NCBI RefSeq assembly: GCF_965638725.1 | Contig: NC_134956.1 | Coordinates: 24,301,047 to 24,365,046 of the forward strand | DNA: 64,000 nucleotides | Origin: Aptenodytes patagonicus | Lineage: Eukaryota > Chordata > Aves > Sphenisciformes > Spheniscidae | Direction of reading: 5' to 3' | In this document: positions 12,681 to 25,475 of the stretch, piece by piece | Layout: each line of letters opens with the position of its first letter | Position numbering within the stretch: the stretch's first letter is position 1 | Notes under the pieces: model-generated | Database searches by the model: none | What the model saw: the letters and a program-made list of their open reading frames with translations, nothing else | What the model was told of the DNA's origin: nothing | Made by a program: the position numbers and the translations under genes

Positions 12681-15344
12681 TTTCAGTGCTAAGAAATGAG
12701 CTGTTAAAATAAATTCCCTGCTTTAGGAAGTCCAAACAAATGTTGCCTTTCAAACACAAAATATTGTGCAGACATAAGACTCCTTTATCAAACATTTAAC
12801 GGGAAAATAGAGTTAAAATCTGTTTTCATGGTGTAAAAACCTGAGATATTACTGCAGCTTTTCATATGAACAATCACTCCACAATCTGAACTAATATCTA
12901 CTAATAACATGCAGCTACCCAGTGCTGGGATACTTCTGGTGAACCCAGGCAGGGAAGAGATGTCCTAGGCAGAGGTCACTTGGGGACTCTTCTACACTAC
13001 TTGGGTATCAGGAGGAAGTATTTGAGGTCATTTATGAGTAAGGACCACCGAGAAGCCCTAAGGCTCTTCACAGCACCCTGCTGGGGTTCATGCCATAAGA
13101 GGAAGAGTTGTTGAATACACCGTATCCCACTGGGAAGTTGAAACTCCGTTGGATCGGTCACAGGGTCAGGGTTGCACTACGGCTGGCAGGCGAGCCGGAG
13201 CCCCTCTCCTCTGTGCCACCTTCTGCACCATTCACACGAAGCGGCTCTGAATGATATCCTTTCTGCCTACTGCTCCCAGGCAGATGAATATTTAGGCAAG
13301 CTTAGGTTACTTGCCATGAGATTTCAAATCAGAGACTTCCATGCTCTTTTTCCTTGCTGGCTGTCGGAGGCTGCGTGATTCACGTTGGGCAAGCTTCGTC
13401 ACCCAACAAGAGATTTCAGTGGTGCATTTTGCTATTCCTGGAGAACAGCAGACCACATTTTCCGTAAAACAGCCCAAAGATGTAACATAGAGTCTAGTTC
13501 CCAGGTGCAGCGCAGGACTCCCCATGGCCAGAGATGGGGCTTTCCACAGCCAGCTTCTCTGGGCCCTGTGGTCTCTGCTGGAGCAAGGCTCCATAAAACC
13601 ACGGGCTATCTGGCAGGGATCCTGAGAAAGTATTACTTGGTCTTGATTTATTTTTGCAATACTTCATGACAGTCACAGGTTTAGAACGGCTGAGAGACAG
13701 AGCCTTGATAATGACTGCAGCAGCACTGCAGAGCAGAGCGCATTTGCGGCATCCCCCCCTTTGCCCTCCCACCCCTCGGGGTCCCCAGCAAACTGGGGAC
13801 ACCCCCACGTGCATGTGCGTGACCCCGCAGAGACGCTGTGCGACATAAATGCAACATCTGTGACGTGCTAATCCAGCGCAGAAGTCAGGCAGGGGGATGC
13901 AGCCATCAAACCAGGGAGACGGGGTGGTTCATCCTGAGACGCTTCTGCCCTGAACGGAGTGGATTACGCCAGGAGAGCTATAAAGGACAAAGGTTTTTCT
14001 GGGCTGCAGTTCGTTGTATTTGCAGAGCTGGTGGGAGGCAGGGTTTCAAAAAAATATTGTAGTTTTTGAAAGGATTAATTTTACCAACTGTCATTAGGGT
14101 GGAAGTGTTATTTAAGAATTTTTAGAGAGTTCTAAATAATATCATCCTACATTTTTAAAAGTTAGAGTTATTCAAATTTATTAATATAAAGGGAGAAAGC
14201 TCTTTATGGCGGTCGGATTATTCATTCTGCCCCGACAGATTAAATAACAAATTGAGGTCAAAAAAGTGGAATGTCCTTAGGAAAAGATCAAAAAAACCAG
14301 AAATTTTTTGAAAGACGTACGTTGCTTTAATTGAACCTGGCCCTTAGTGAATTCACTGCTTCAGAAATTATCGTATCTTATTAATGAAATTAATAATTTT
14401 TCAAAGTTCTTTCCATCTAGGTAACAACCGATGTTGATAAGCATAGGTGCAGATGCCAAGGGATGTTTGTGCGCTGGTGGTGGGAAATGGTTTCACTCCC
14501 TAGTCAAAGTCAACGGAGCGAAGAGTGGTTAAAGCAACCACTTACCATCCCACGTGCCTTCTTAAAAGAGTGAAACATTCATTAAAGCAGAAGAGAGCTG
14601 GATCCCATTCCTCGCAGGGGGTCTGAAGCACCAACCAACCCAGGGGCACAGGTTAGAAGGAGTAAGTCTCCCAAATTTATTCCCTCCTCTTTTCTTACAA
14701 GTTACATAGAAAAGTGAGGCCCTTCTCAGTGAGAAAGCTCTGATCCAGGGCTGTTCCTGCGCACACACTACGCAGCTTTGTGTAGGTCAAAGCAACCTGA
14801 CACTGGAATACCTTCAAGTTCTGTTTCTAGTCGAAAATATATTTCTTTACCTTTCTGAGTGTGTACACAGTGAGAGTCCTTCTCCAGACACACTTTTATG
14901 TTATGTTTAGACTTTGACAGTCAATGAGACATTTTTTAAATTTGAGATTTAACTTGGCAAATGCTTTCAATATATACTTACCTAGCTGTTAAAGGTGATG
15001 ATGATACATTGATAATTTTTAGGAAAATAGTTCCAAACCAGTAATCGCAAACCTTAGCTATGGAAAAACAAACCTTCTAAACCATTAAAATCTCTACCCA
15101 CACTTCAAACATTTCCTGCCACCAGGCACAGAGCTGATGCAACAGAAGAATAAAGAATAAACTATTGCAAGAGAAAGCATTTCTGTGTAACGTCTCGTAA
15201 GCATGCAAGATAGCTGTGCCTCTAATGCGATGAAAATGTAAAGCCCTATTTCTCTGAAAAGGAAAACAAAGATGTTTTCTCAGCGGAGTAAATAACTGTC
15301 ACATTAAATACACCCTCTATCCTCTCATCATCACCAACTGCTAG
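12681..15344. other. Gene-free stretch after the (TAG)n tract
   Basis: Unique-looking sequence with no recognisable exon. The part at about 14050-14450 is strongly AT-rich. Short ORFs near 13170-13850 lie in a GC-richer patch and have no recognisable motif. Confidence 0.6.
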
Positions 15345-15510
15345 GAGCCATTCATTTTGACAAATTGGACAGAATTCAGAGACAAGCAACAAAATGATTA
15401 AGTGACTGGGGATATTATCTCGTGAAGGAAGATTAAAAGGAGTAAATTTGTTACGGTGTAGGTGAGCGACGATTTTAAAGAGGTCACCAAAAGGATATGT
15501 ATGAGAGAGA
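15345..15510 (+). mobile_element. Ancient CR1-like LINE fragment (end of RT ORF)
   Basis: A plus-strand relic of the same ORF2 region kept in young CR1 copy B. One frame reads LDRIQRQATK from 15365, then meets a TGA. This matches [10 protein letters not shown] in copy B. Downstream, GTGAAGGAAGATTAAAAGGA and GTAAATTTGTTACGG correspond to the E(E/G)RLxELxLF block of the family. Frames are broken repeatedly, so this is an old non-functional piece. Both ends are approximate. Confidence 0.6.
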
Positions 15511-18500
15511 ATTGGGAAAAGAATAAAATACCACTGTGACACAGCATTTATTCAGAGGTCAGGAGACAAAATTTAAGATCACAATGTTTTAATGCCAAAT
15601 GAGATCCTTCCTGAGACAGAACGACCACATCCAGTCCCTTATGTCATCTGGGCACACGCGAAATGAGTATGATAAATTGATTCTTGAAGGTAAACTTGCC
15701 TTGGCAATAGGTAGGAGACTGAGTGACCTCTCTGCTCTTCTCCATCTCCCATTTCCATACCAGAGAAGTACAGATACTCGCAGAGTTCTAGCAGCAGTTG
15801 GACTGAACAGTTTGGGGGATTTTCAGTATAAAATTTTAACACTGCGTGGTGCAGTGTTGGACCTGGCGAGATGCAAGGATCGACAGTGGCGACAGAAGGA
15901 CGGGCACGGGCAGATGGAAGGGGAAGAGTAGAAGGAAAAGGTCAATTAACTTCGAAAGTGAGAGGGAGGTTCTCCCAGGCAGGGAACGCACCTCCCTGAC
16001 TGTTTCTGGGCAAAATATTAAGGGGCTGGGATAGTTTCCCGGGTCCCAGGTTGCACTGGGCAGCACAGGGTGCGAGCAGGGTGGTGACAAGGCAGCCAAA
16101 GCCAGGAGCCCGACCACTGGACCTGGCTGCTTTGGCTCCAGTTAAATTTTCACAGACACACAGATTTCTTTGGAAGAATCACAAAGTCATCCCCAGTTCA
16201 AAGCGCAGAGGACCCCGTTATTCAAACTGACAGCGCAGGCACGTCCACGCGATCGTCATGTCTCCACATCTCACTGCCACCCGCGGTCACCTTCCCCAAA
16301 CGCTCCTGAAAGCAAACAGCCCTCACAACGTGCCCTTAAGGTCAACAGATTCAGGCATCGGAAAGAGTCAGAAATATAGTTTAAAATATCCCAACTGCAC
16401 TTTGCTGTAAGAGAACTGGGAAGGACACAGAGCAATTTTCCCTGATGCAGAAGTGGCTGGATTATAGACCTGATCAGATGGCAAACAAATGCAGATGTAT
16501 AGAAATAAATAAAACGTTGCCTGTGATCTCTGTGTCAACAAATTAGATAACTATGTTGGCAACTTGGCAGGCTTCTCTTGTTTGCATTGGTAAATTAAGT
16601 TCACAGCCTTTGCAGTTGCAGGGGGATTTTTAACTTTTTAAATTTTTTTTTACAGGCATCATTCTTGAAAGGTGATAGTATAGTATTTCGGGGAGCTCAT
16701 CACTGTAAAGGACTCAGTAGAAGAAGTTCTGTGTCCATGGAAATGGTTCTCACGGGAAAAAACTGGAAATAACGGGACAATTCTAAATGATGTCTTTTTC
16801 TGTGGGACGCATTATGCTGCTCTCAATCTCCGCTATCTGCCCTCTGACCCCGAAAGTGAAATTTAACAATCAGGTTATTAGAAAATTCTCTTTCCTTTGT
16901 GATCCTTTAAACTCAAATTTAAGCAGACCCGGTTTGTCTTCATGACTTTCCAGTGTGGAGGCCCTGATCTTTTGCCAATGACACCAGTAAAGACACACCG
17001 ATGTCAGTGCAGCTCCTATGGGTTAAGGATCGGGCCCAAAGACCTGCTTTAGAGGAAGTCGAACCATCCTCTTGGTTAGTTGGGAACTGTTGAAGATGCC
17101 TCGTGCGTGTAACAAACGGGCACTGCTGAATTAATGAATGGAGAAGGGGAAACCCTGCACAGAGCAGCGCTCGCGAGGCTTCCCGCACAGCCTCCTTCCC
17201 ACCCTCTTCAAATCCTCCCCCATCACGCAGGCTACAAAAGTCTAACGCTATTTGGATGGGATAAGCCCAGTCCATACAGCGCCAATCAACCTTAATTCTT
17301 TTTATCCATGATCTTTTGTCAGGATTAACCATAATCTCACAGAATCGAGGACTGTCGGTTTGCCCTGTGTGTGCGCAGTGCCCAGCACTGCGAGCCGGGT
17401 GCATGATTTAACTGCTGGCCCTGCGTTATTAATGGAAATAACTTGTGAACCTTAACACTCATTGTGTGATTGTCCCAGCCCAATGGAGAACACGGGAGCA
17501 AGGCAAATAACTAAAGACATGAGATTTTTAGTTGCTGTTTATGAAATGTAGAAAATCTAAATGCAGAATATTTCCTAAGGAAAGGAAAATATATGCTATC
17601 TATGAAATGTAAAGGCATGACCAGGTTATGTCACTTTTTATTCTCACAGATGTGCTTAGTTTCAAGTATGAAACCCAGTACGTGACAGACAGTTGTATTG
17701 TTCAAAGGTCACTTGACTTAGCATTTATTTTCTGAATCATCACAGAAAAATACCACTAAACATGTTGATCCACATAATTGGGCCTGACTGCATCTTTGGA
17801 AGATAGATGCTGCCTATAAAAATACTCCCAAATTTGTTCAACCTTTCAGCACTTACTATTGCCTTCAGATTGTATTTATTACTGAAGAAGCCACTCTTTC
17901 CTCTCTCCTCAAAAGCAGCTGTTCCTACCTTGGGGATCTACCTTTGTGTCAAAAATGTGGTTAGTTCTCACTGATTCTCAGAGAATAAACAGCGAGTACA
18001 ACACCTGGGATGGTTAATGCATCTCCCAGTCAACATCTCCTGCTGCACCCTCGCCCTTCAAAGAAACAGAGATTGTCCCACTCAACGCTCTCAATCTCAC
18101 ATGCTAACTGCTGGGATCACGGGGGGATCTTGGGAGGAAAACAGCTGCTGGTGTTAATGTGCAGCTTGCCACGGGAAGGGGCTCCTCCACCCGTGAAGCA
18201 TCCTTGCTGGCGTGCTGCTCTCTGCCAGACTGTCCCTGTGCAGAACTACTGTCTTAACCTCCCCATTTGCTCCTGGGCAGAACAAAGGTATGTGTTTGAG
18301 TTCAAGACAAAAACCCTTATGGTTTCTAAAGTCTTTAACTTTCAGCTCTTCCAAGCGGTGCAAAGAACCAGCCCCTAAAATCAGCATTTCACATCCCCAT
18401 CAGGCTGCACCACTGGAAGTATGCTTGAAGGTGCATCTCTGTGGCAAGACTGGAAGAAGAGCCATTAGGACAAGGGCAGCCAAATCAATCTTCAATTCTT

Positions 18501-21500
18501 GATAACCTCAAGGGTATTAGGAAGCTGACTGTCATGTATTTTATCATATGATTGATCATGATGATGCACGGTTTAAAGAGCAATATCCACCTTTGAGGCA
18601 CAGCGGAGGGTAGGCCTTTGTTGAGCAGTAATTCTCAATTACCCCACTGCGACCTTGCAGGGATCTTTGATCATTCACAGGGAAGCCTGAGCTGACCAGT
18701 AAATAGAGTCCTGTGATAAGAAACTTGTTCTTGGCCGTGGATGACCGATGGAGAACTGCCAGTTATTTTTTACAACAGTTTTTACAATAGCTAGCAGAAG
18801 CATTTTGGGGCCTCATTGTGATAGCGCCTACATCTCCTGGGCAAGTGATCAGTAAAGCTCACAGGTAGATCAATCTTCCTACTAATTTATAGCTACATCA
18901 CTTTGATGAGGTCAAGTCGTAAGGTGCACACGAATTATGTTCTCACCCAGAATGAGAGGTTGTCACTCCTGGCAGTATCACCTTGCCCGTCCTCCCCGAA
19001 ATGATTTCCCTGACATCCTCCTACAAGCAGCAATTCTATCAGCAGGTCCTCTTAGACAACCACCACGAAATGAATTGCTCAGTCAGTCAACATCAGCCTC
19101 CTGCAAATACTTATTCTCTCAAAGACTCTCATCATAAAACTTTATGATACCTTTTTCCTTATGATAATCCAGTATAAACATAATTTAATGGTACTAGGAG
19201 GAAAACAACCACGGCAACAAAAACAACAGGCAATGATTGTAAAGTCTCTTATCTCATAATTTTTTCTTTCTTTTTGCTCATTCTCTCTCCTTTGTTTTAA
19301 AGGTGTATTAATTTGGTCACGCTGTCACTGGATTATTACATGCTCTCAATTATACTGCTATAAAGCCAGAAGGTCTTTTGTGGTTATATTTTAAGCCTTT
19401 GAGGTGGGGGTTTTTTTGCTTGTGAATTTGATTCAACTTTGCTTTGGGTTACTCTTGCGCCTGCTAAACCACTCTGTCCAATTTTGATAAAGAAACTGTG
19501 TCCAAGGGAAATGTTGGAGACAACCACGCAAACGATTCACCTGAGACGTACCCATTTTTTCCCTATCTGAATTTGACTTTGTTTACACAGCAGAAGAATT
19601 TCCTGTATGCACCCTCACAGGTTATTTATCAAGCATATAATGTCCCCAATTGCGGCATCAATACCCTTGATATTTCTTCATACCCAATGACATCATACTT
19701 CACTACAGACTCAAGCCCTCCTTTGGGTACCCCTAGGTAAGGACGTGTGTGCTGCGAGCGTTTCCTCAGCCCATATCAAAGCCAGCAAACCAGCCTCATT
19801 TAGAAAGTAATGATTTTTATTAGCCCAAAGAAGTGACCTTGCTAAGAAAGCCTCTGACTCCTCAAGTTGTATTACTGGAGAAGATGCAACTATACATTCT
19901 GTACCCAAAGAAGATACAGAAGAAATAAAAAGTGCTGAATTTTTATTTTGTGAACAGAGATTTCCAGATTCTGCTCCCTGGACCAATTCAACACTCTTCC
20001 AAGGCAATACAAATCCTTGCTTCTAGGCTTTAGCCTCTATTTTTTGGTCCCATTTGACCACCAGTCTGGTACGTGTCATTAAAAGGCCGAATGAGAGACA
20101 GTCCAGTCCTGAGTCAGTGAGTTTGCAATCCAAACAAACAAAGCCAACGAGAACAGGCTGGATTTCCTACCTTCTCCTTTTTTTCCCTGAACACTCCAAA
20201 CGCAGGTTTACCTGCATAAATCCAATAAATTATTTACCGCTATTACAACCCTCAAAATTGAAATACATCCGATATACTAAAGGTGGCTGCAGTTTATAAA
20301 CAGCCCACAAACTGGGATTAGAGATCAGACTGCTTTGTAATTTGTCTTACTACCACAGCCTGTTTCTCACACTTTGTCAGCAAACTGCTCGAAGAAATCA
20401 TTATATAAATGCACACTGGGGTAATATTTACCCTCTTTTCATATGCCAAGGCAATAGAAGTGTCCTGCCATTTGTCAGCGCTGGGCATACCACACATTCG
20501 TGTTTCCCTCTGGATGGTTGCAGTGGACTTGCCCAGCCACCGGCAGTCGGTGGACGTCTCTCCATGCTCTTCCTCCGCTGCCTTCAGTCTCACGGTCCCT
20601 CAGCTCCCCTGTAAGCCTGGTACCAGCTCCCTCCTTGCAGCGTAGGTGGAATAACCATGTCAGATCACGACAAAACCACTATTAACTTTAATTAAATTTA
20701 CCAGCTTCACTTATTTGAATGACACTAGCTGGTCTGAGCCGCAGCTACGAATATGTAATATTGGCAGCTGCACAAATATGGAACAAAATAAGCAAATAAT
20801 TCATAACCTAACTAAACAAAGATTTCACAGTACTTATTTGTTTTAATAAATGCAAACACATAGAAATATTTTTAAGCAAAGGGATTCTGCCAAGACTTTG
20901 TGTGAAAAACTCGGCATGGCTAGTGCACAGGCTGCTCCAGACTTAAAAAAGAGATTTTGGGGATGAAAAAGTCCAGCAGAAACCTGAAAATAATCAAATG
21001 GATGGTTTTGTCCCATTGTGAGCTAAAATGTATTTGGAAAGGTAAACTGATATATCTGAGAGAAGAAGGAGACTCTATTTCGAGTGATCTTGTATTTTAC
21101 GGAGGGCCTCCCCCTGCGAACACGGCAGTGAATTCCTGCACAAAATGCAGGTCGTGTGCACAAAAGGTTGAGAGGGATGTTCTGCTTTTTGCATAATTCA
21201 TGCTAAATATACAAACACATGTAAATTGCTCCATTCCTCCCCTTACTTAAAATGAAGTGGAGTAATCTACATTCTAAATAAGATTAAGGCGCCACTACAA
21301 ATCCCACTAATTCTCTTGCCGGAGCCGCACCGGGCGGCTGGTGGGTTCCTGGGGCCAGGTCGCCCTCCCACGCCATCGCTCGGCCACCGGCCTGGCAGCG
21401 CAGACGGCAGCTGTGGCAGCCCCGTGCTGACAGCCTGGGGGACGGCTCTCCAGTCTGGGCATTTATTTAGGTACTGGCCTCTTTAAAGGTGAAGCAAGTG

Positions 21501-22720
21501 GGTTTATCAGCAACACCGAGACTGTGGTTGCTGAATGCTGCAGAACGGTAAACCCCACCTTCTCCTTTCCAAACAGTAAAAATATTGGTCCTGGCTGGAT
21601 GTAGAAAAGATGTTCAGCATCTCTGAGCGTGCCTTTGTGCCACCTGAGCTCACGGAGCAACTGCTGCCCATGGGGAGAAACGACAGAAAAAGCCCTGGGG
21701 AGGACACGGAGCCAGACCCGGGTAACCAGGGGCAGGGTCTGCCCCCGGGGGGCTGAGGGGCTTCCTGATGGCCCTCCCCACAGACACACTGGGGGCTGCA
21801 AGCCCTGCATCAGTGCTGCATTTATTCTGCTGCTGGAGAAAAGAGAGATGTGCCCGTGTCTTCCGAAACCAATCGCGGGCGAGGAACAGCTGCAGCGGGA
21901 TGCTGGTGGTGCACAACACATCGGCAGACCAACGGATGGGGCACTGACAGAGCGAGGGGGTGCAGGACCTTGCACCCAGAATCTGCTCCCCACCAGCCCT
22001 CACTGACAACACGTACACATCAACCCTGGCTATATGACTGTGCAGAAAAAAATAGCAAGGTATACAGAAATATACAGGAATACAGAAAGCATTTGAGATT
22101 TTTATGTGAAGAAGCTTTACCCAGGTGCTGAAGCAGTTTCTAGCCCAGTGAGAAGGAGCACGGGCCTCACCCTGCATTCAGCTTTGCTCAGAGCACAGCC
22201 CAGCATGAGCTGCCTGTCGGAGCTCCTGAACGGGCGATCCATCAGAGCCTTGCTCAGGGGCAGGGATGCTCCAAAGATGCATGTGCAGAGCAACAGCTGG
22301 ACAAGAGAAAAGCTAAACTTTCCCCCGTTTGGGTTAATGAAATTAACAGGCAGGTGAGAGAGTGGAAGGAGGGGGTAGTTTTACAGCTGAATTATCCCCC
22401 CTGGATTATTTACGGGAGCCGGCATCTCTGAGGCAGGATCTCCTTCCCTCCATGCAGCCTGCAGAGGTAAGGTCTGGTGTGGACGGGAGACGCAGACATC
22501 TGCCCGTTTGTCTCAGCTACGCAGGATGAGAACACCCTCAAGCACTACCACAAGTGCAGGGTGAGGCAGCTCTCTCCACCCCACCCTCTCACTTGCAGAC
22601 TTTGCAATTAAGGTGTTCATTTTGGAGTCCGTTCACCTACTCCCAGTTCATTGACTGGTCCTCCTGACCCTTCTCTCCACTTCTTCAATGCATGGAGAAG
22701 CATCTCCATCGCTATGTCTA
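15511..22720. other. Gene-free stretch before CR1 copy B
   Basis: No gene recognised. AT-rich stretches with homeodomain-like TAAT and TTAATTAA motifs alternate with a GC-rich block at about 21310-22010 that carries overlapping ORFs on both strands. A fragment ending GGATCGGGCCCAAAGACCTG near 17030 resembles an old dispersed amniote repeat. Confidence 0.6.
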
Positions 22721-23373
22721 TCATAGAATCATAGAATCATTAAGGTTGGAAAAGACCTCTAAGATCATCGAGTCCAACCATCGACCCAACACCACCATGC
22801 CCACTAAACCATGTCCCTAAGCGCCACATCTACACGTCTTTTAAATACCTCCAGGGATGGGGACTCAACCACTTCCCTGGGCAGCCTCTTCTAATGTTTA
22901 ACCACTCTTTCAGTAAAGAAATTTTTCCTCACATCCAATCTAAACCTCCCCTGGCGCAACTTGAGGCCGTTTCTTCTCGTCCTATCGCTTGTTACCTGGG
23001 AGAAGAGACCGACCTTTCAGGTGGTTGTAGAGAGCGATGAGGTCTCCCCTCAGCCTCCTCTTCTCCAGGCTAAACAACCCCAGTTCCCTCAGCCGCTCCT
23101 CATCAGACTTGTTCTCCAGACCCCTCACCAGCCTCGTTGCCCTTCTCTGGACACGCTCCAGCACCTCGACGTCCTTCTTGTAGTGAGGGGCCCAAAACTG
23201 AACACAGTATTCGAGGTGCGGCCTCACCAGTGCCGAGTACAGGGGCACGATCACTTCCCTGCTCCTGCTGGCCGCACTATTTCTGACACAGGCCAGGATG
23301 CCATTGGCCTTCTTGGCCGCCTGGGCACACTGCTGGCTCATGTTCAGCGGCTGTCAACCAGCACCCCCAGGTC
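22721..23373 (-). mobile_element. Young CR1 LINE, 5'-truncated, about 650 bp (copy B)
   Basis: Read on the minus strand this element runs from the C-terminal third of the CR1 ORF2 reverse transcriptase, through the ORF2 end and 3' UTR, to the ATTCTATGATTCTATGA octamer tail at the 22721 side. CR1 similarity fades near 23373, beyond the LGVLVDSR motif, which is a typical 5' truncation. It is the longest young CR1 here. The coding part is dead: a one-base loss between VDSR and MSQQ, a second frame change after GNKR, and an in-frame TAG (22891-22893) where copy A has TGG. It shares that TAG and the next substitution with copy C. Confidence 0.95.
22982..23341 (-). pseudogene. CR1 ORF2 reverse-transcriptase fragment, 119 codons
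   Basis: An open segment within CR1 copy B. It begins [19 protein letters not shown] and contains the CR1 C-terminal block with [28 protein letters not shown] and [20 protein letters not shown]. In a complete CR1 this lies downstream of the catalytic FADD motif, so the fragment has no active site and no endonuclease domain. The upstream codons (ending LGVLVDSR) are in a different frame because of a one-base deletion at about 23341-23346. At the other end the frame hits TAG, while the expected continuation ([16 protein letters not shown]) reads in another frame. It is a retrotransposon remnant, not a host gene. The ATG is the internal methionine of the family, not a true start. Confidence 0.9.
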
Positions 23374-23623
23374 TAGCCCTTCATTGCCTAAAATGAAAGG
23401 AAGAGAAGGACAGGACTGGACAGAGGTATCCTTCACCCCTACCCTTCTCCCAGGCAAGACACCACTGCGAAATGCTGGAGTAAATCTACTGCAGAGATTC
23501 TGAACACACTGCTGCTTTTCCCCAGGCTGAGTGAGAGCAGGAGCAGACCTACAGCTGCAACAAGGCACTTCCCATATAAAACAGAGTGGACAATGCCCTT
23601 TGCCTGCTTTGCAGAGGCATTGC

Positions 23624-23668
23624 AAATATTTAGATATTAAATATTTAGATATTAGATATTAAATCTAA
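23624..23668 (+). repeat. 15-bp AT-rich tandem repeat
   Basis: Two exact copies of AAATATTTAGATATT (23624-23638 and 23639-23653) followed by a partial, altered third copy. It lies about 250 bp beyond the 5' truncation point of CR1 copy B. Confidence 0.9.
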
Positions 23669-25427
23669 ATGATGTACAACAAACAGTTAAGATTCCCAGC
23701 CAGAATTAGCTGTATAAATTAAGATTATCAGATCACGCTGCCAACAACAGATCCTGGCTGGAAACCAGGCTACGAGATCTGCCTGCTCCTGACCTCTTGG
23801 GACCTGAGCTGACATAGCACAGTGCAAAATTGCATCAATTAACAGCCGGGTAGGTGTACAATACCGTCTCAAGGATCGTAATGGCTCTGTATAGTCATAT
23901 CCTACCCGGTTTTAACTGATCCAATGTCATTTGGGTTTAAATGTTTTTTCTTGCTAAGCTGGCCTTAAAAGGCAGAGAATTTTATCCTTAATAGACTGGC
24001 AATCCACAATGAGCCATTTCCACTTGGCTTAGCTACCTGAAATCACATAGAGAATATCAGATCACTTACAAACCAGCTACTGCTCTAGGATTCCCTGTGG
24101 TGTTCAGGTACAAGAGGCGTGATAAACACCAAAGCAACAGGCTTCATTTTGAGTTCCCTTGCCTCTTTTGGCTTCGCTTACCTCCACAACACTATTTCCA
24201 AATAGATTTTTTCAATGGGCTTGCACGATGGTGGCTATACCACAGTAACACATCTTTTCTGCAGACCCATCCAAGTGAGAAGAGCAGAAGAGTTACTAGA
24301 GAATAAAGGATGACATTTGTTCTTCTGGGGGTGGGTCAGGCAACGGAAGAACTAAATAAGAAAGTTTTCTTCCAAGGAAAACAGCAAAGCCATGTTCTTA
24401 CAGTATACATCCAAACTGCAGACGTTATTTTAAATCTAAATGCCTATGGAGCAAATACGTCAAATGGCTTTTATTTGGGAGAAAGCCTATCTGAAATAAA
24501 AAAATCAGCTGTTTCCATGTCTCCTGTTTAAGCTAATCTAAAATGAGAATGCTAATTCAATTTAGTTACTCTTTTTCTAAGAGACAGCCTGTGTTTCAGC
24601 TCACCATGATGAGCGTGATCGGTACTGACATGTCCTTCTATGTGGTTTCTCCAGTAACCACTGCTTTGACTGAAGTTAATGGGGATATTACACATTGCAC
24701 CCGTGGAAGATCTAGTCCTGCATTGCTCTGTATTGTCCTATAATGTCCTTTGGGATATATATTTGGACATAAATGAAGCTGTCCCCCTGAGGCTTATTCA
24801 TACTGAAATGCTGTGGGACATGGTGGCAAGGTGCTAGCGTGCAGCGCGGTTTCTTTGTGCTAAGTGGCAAGAACAAAAATATTGGTGTGTACATAAAGGG
24901 CACAACCCTCCGCACCGCAAAACCCAGAGCTGACGTCAAGAGGAGGCAGCAGGGCTGCTGGATCCAGTCAGGCAGCTCATGGTCTGACAAGGCAACCCGA
25001 TCCGAGGTGGGCCACCAAGCCAAACTGAGCCCTCCGGCAGCAGCATGCAGCCGTGCCAGGCTCGCCGCAGCAGGCTGCTCCTCCAGGGATGGCCGGCTTG
25101 TGCCGGTGCTCCTCCCCAGGACAGACCCCTCTCCTCACCTCCAGGAACATTTGGGTTTGACTTCAAACAGGGTGAGGCAGAGAATCCATCACTCTGCTGT
25201 CAGGTTGTTCCCGTGGTTAATTACCTCCTTTGTTAATGATCTTTAACTACGAGCTAAACTTGTCACCATACAATTATATAACCAGATTCTTTTTCTTATA
25301 CTGAATCTATACGTTACAATAAAAGCCCCTTTCTTCAAGGAGGTCTAGGAAAGAATTAGTGAGAGGCAGGTTATTCACCAAATATGTGATAATCTGAATA
25401 GACGTGACAGGCAACCAGCAGCCGAAC

Positions 25428-25475
25428 AGAAATACCCCATTTTACAGGTGGGCTGGGAGAGACAAGAAAAGTCGC
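25428..25475 (+). mobile_element. Possible MIR/CORE-SINE-like remnant
   Basis: ACCCCATTTTACAGGTGGGC followed by TGGGAGAGACAAGAAAAGTC and GCCTGAGCC resembles the downstream half of a MIR SINE (CCCATTTTACAGATGAGGAA, then a segment ending AGTGACTTGCCC). Only about 50 bp is recognisable, and no 5' tRNA-like part was found. The match is from memory. Confidence 0.35.

Noticed and set aside
12571..12795. Poly-leucine/glutamine ORF
   Set aside because: Produced by translating the (TAG/TTG)n microsatellite on the minus strand.
14978..14990. Strong minus-strand donor consensus (TAG then GTAAGTAT)
   Set aside because: No acceptor at exon distance with an open frame between them.
22961..23503. 180-codon plus-strand ORF
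   Set aside because: It is antisense to CR1 copy B; the real coding similarity is on the minus strand.
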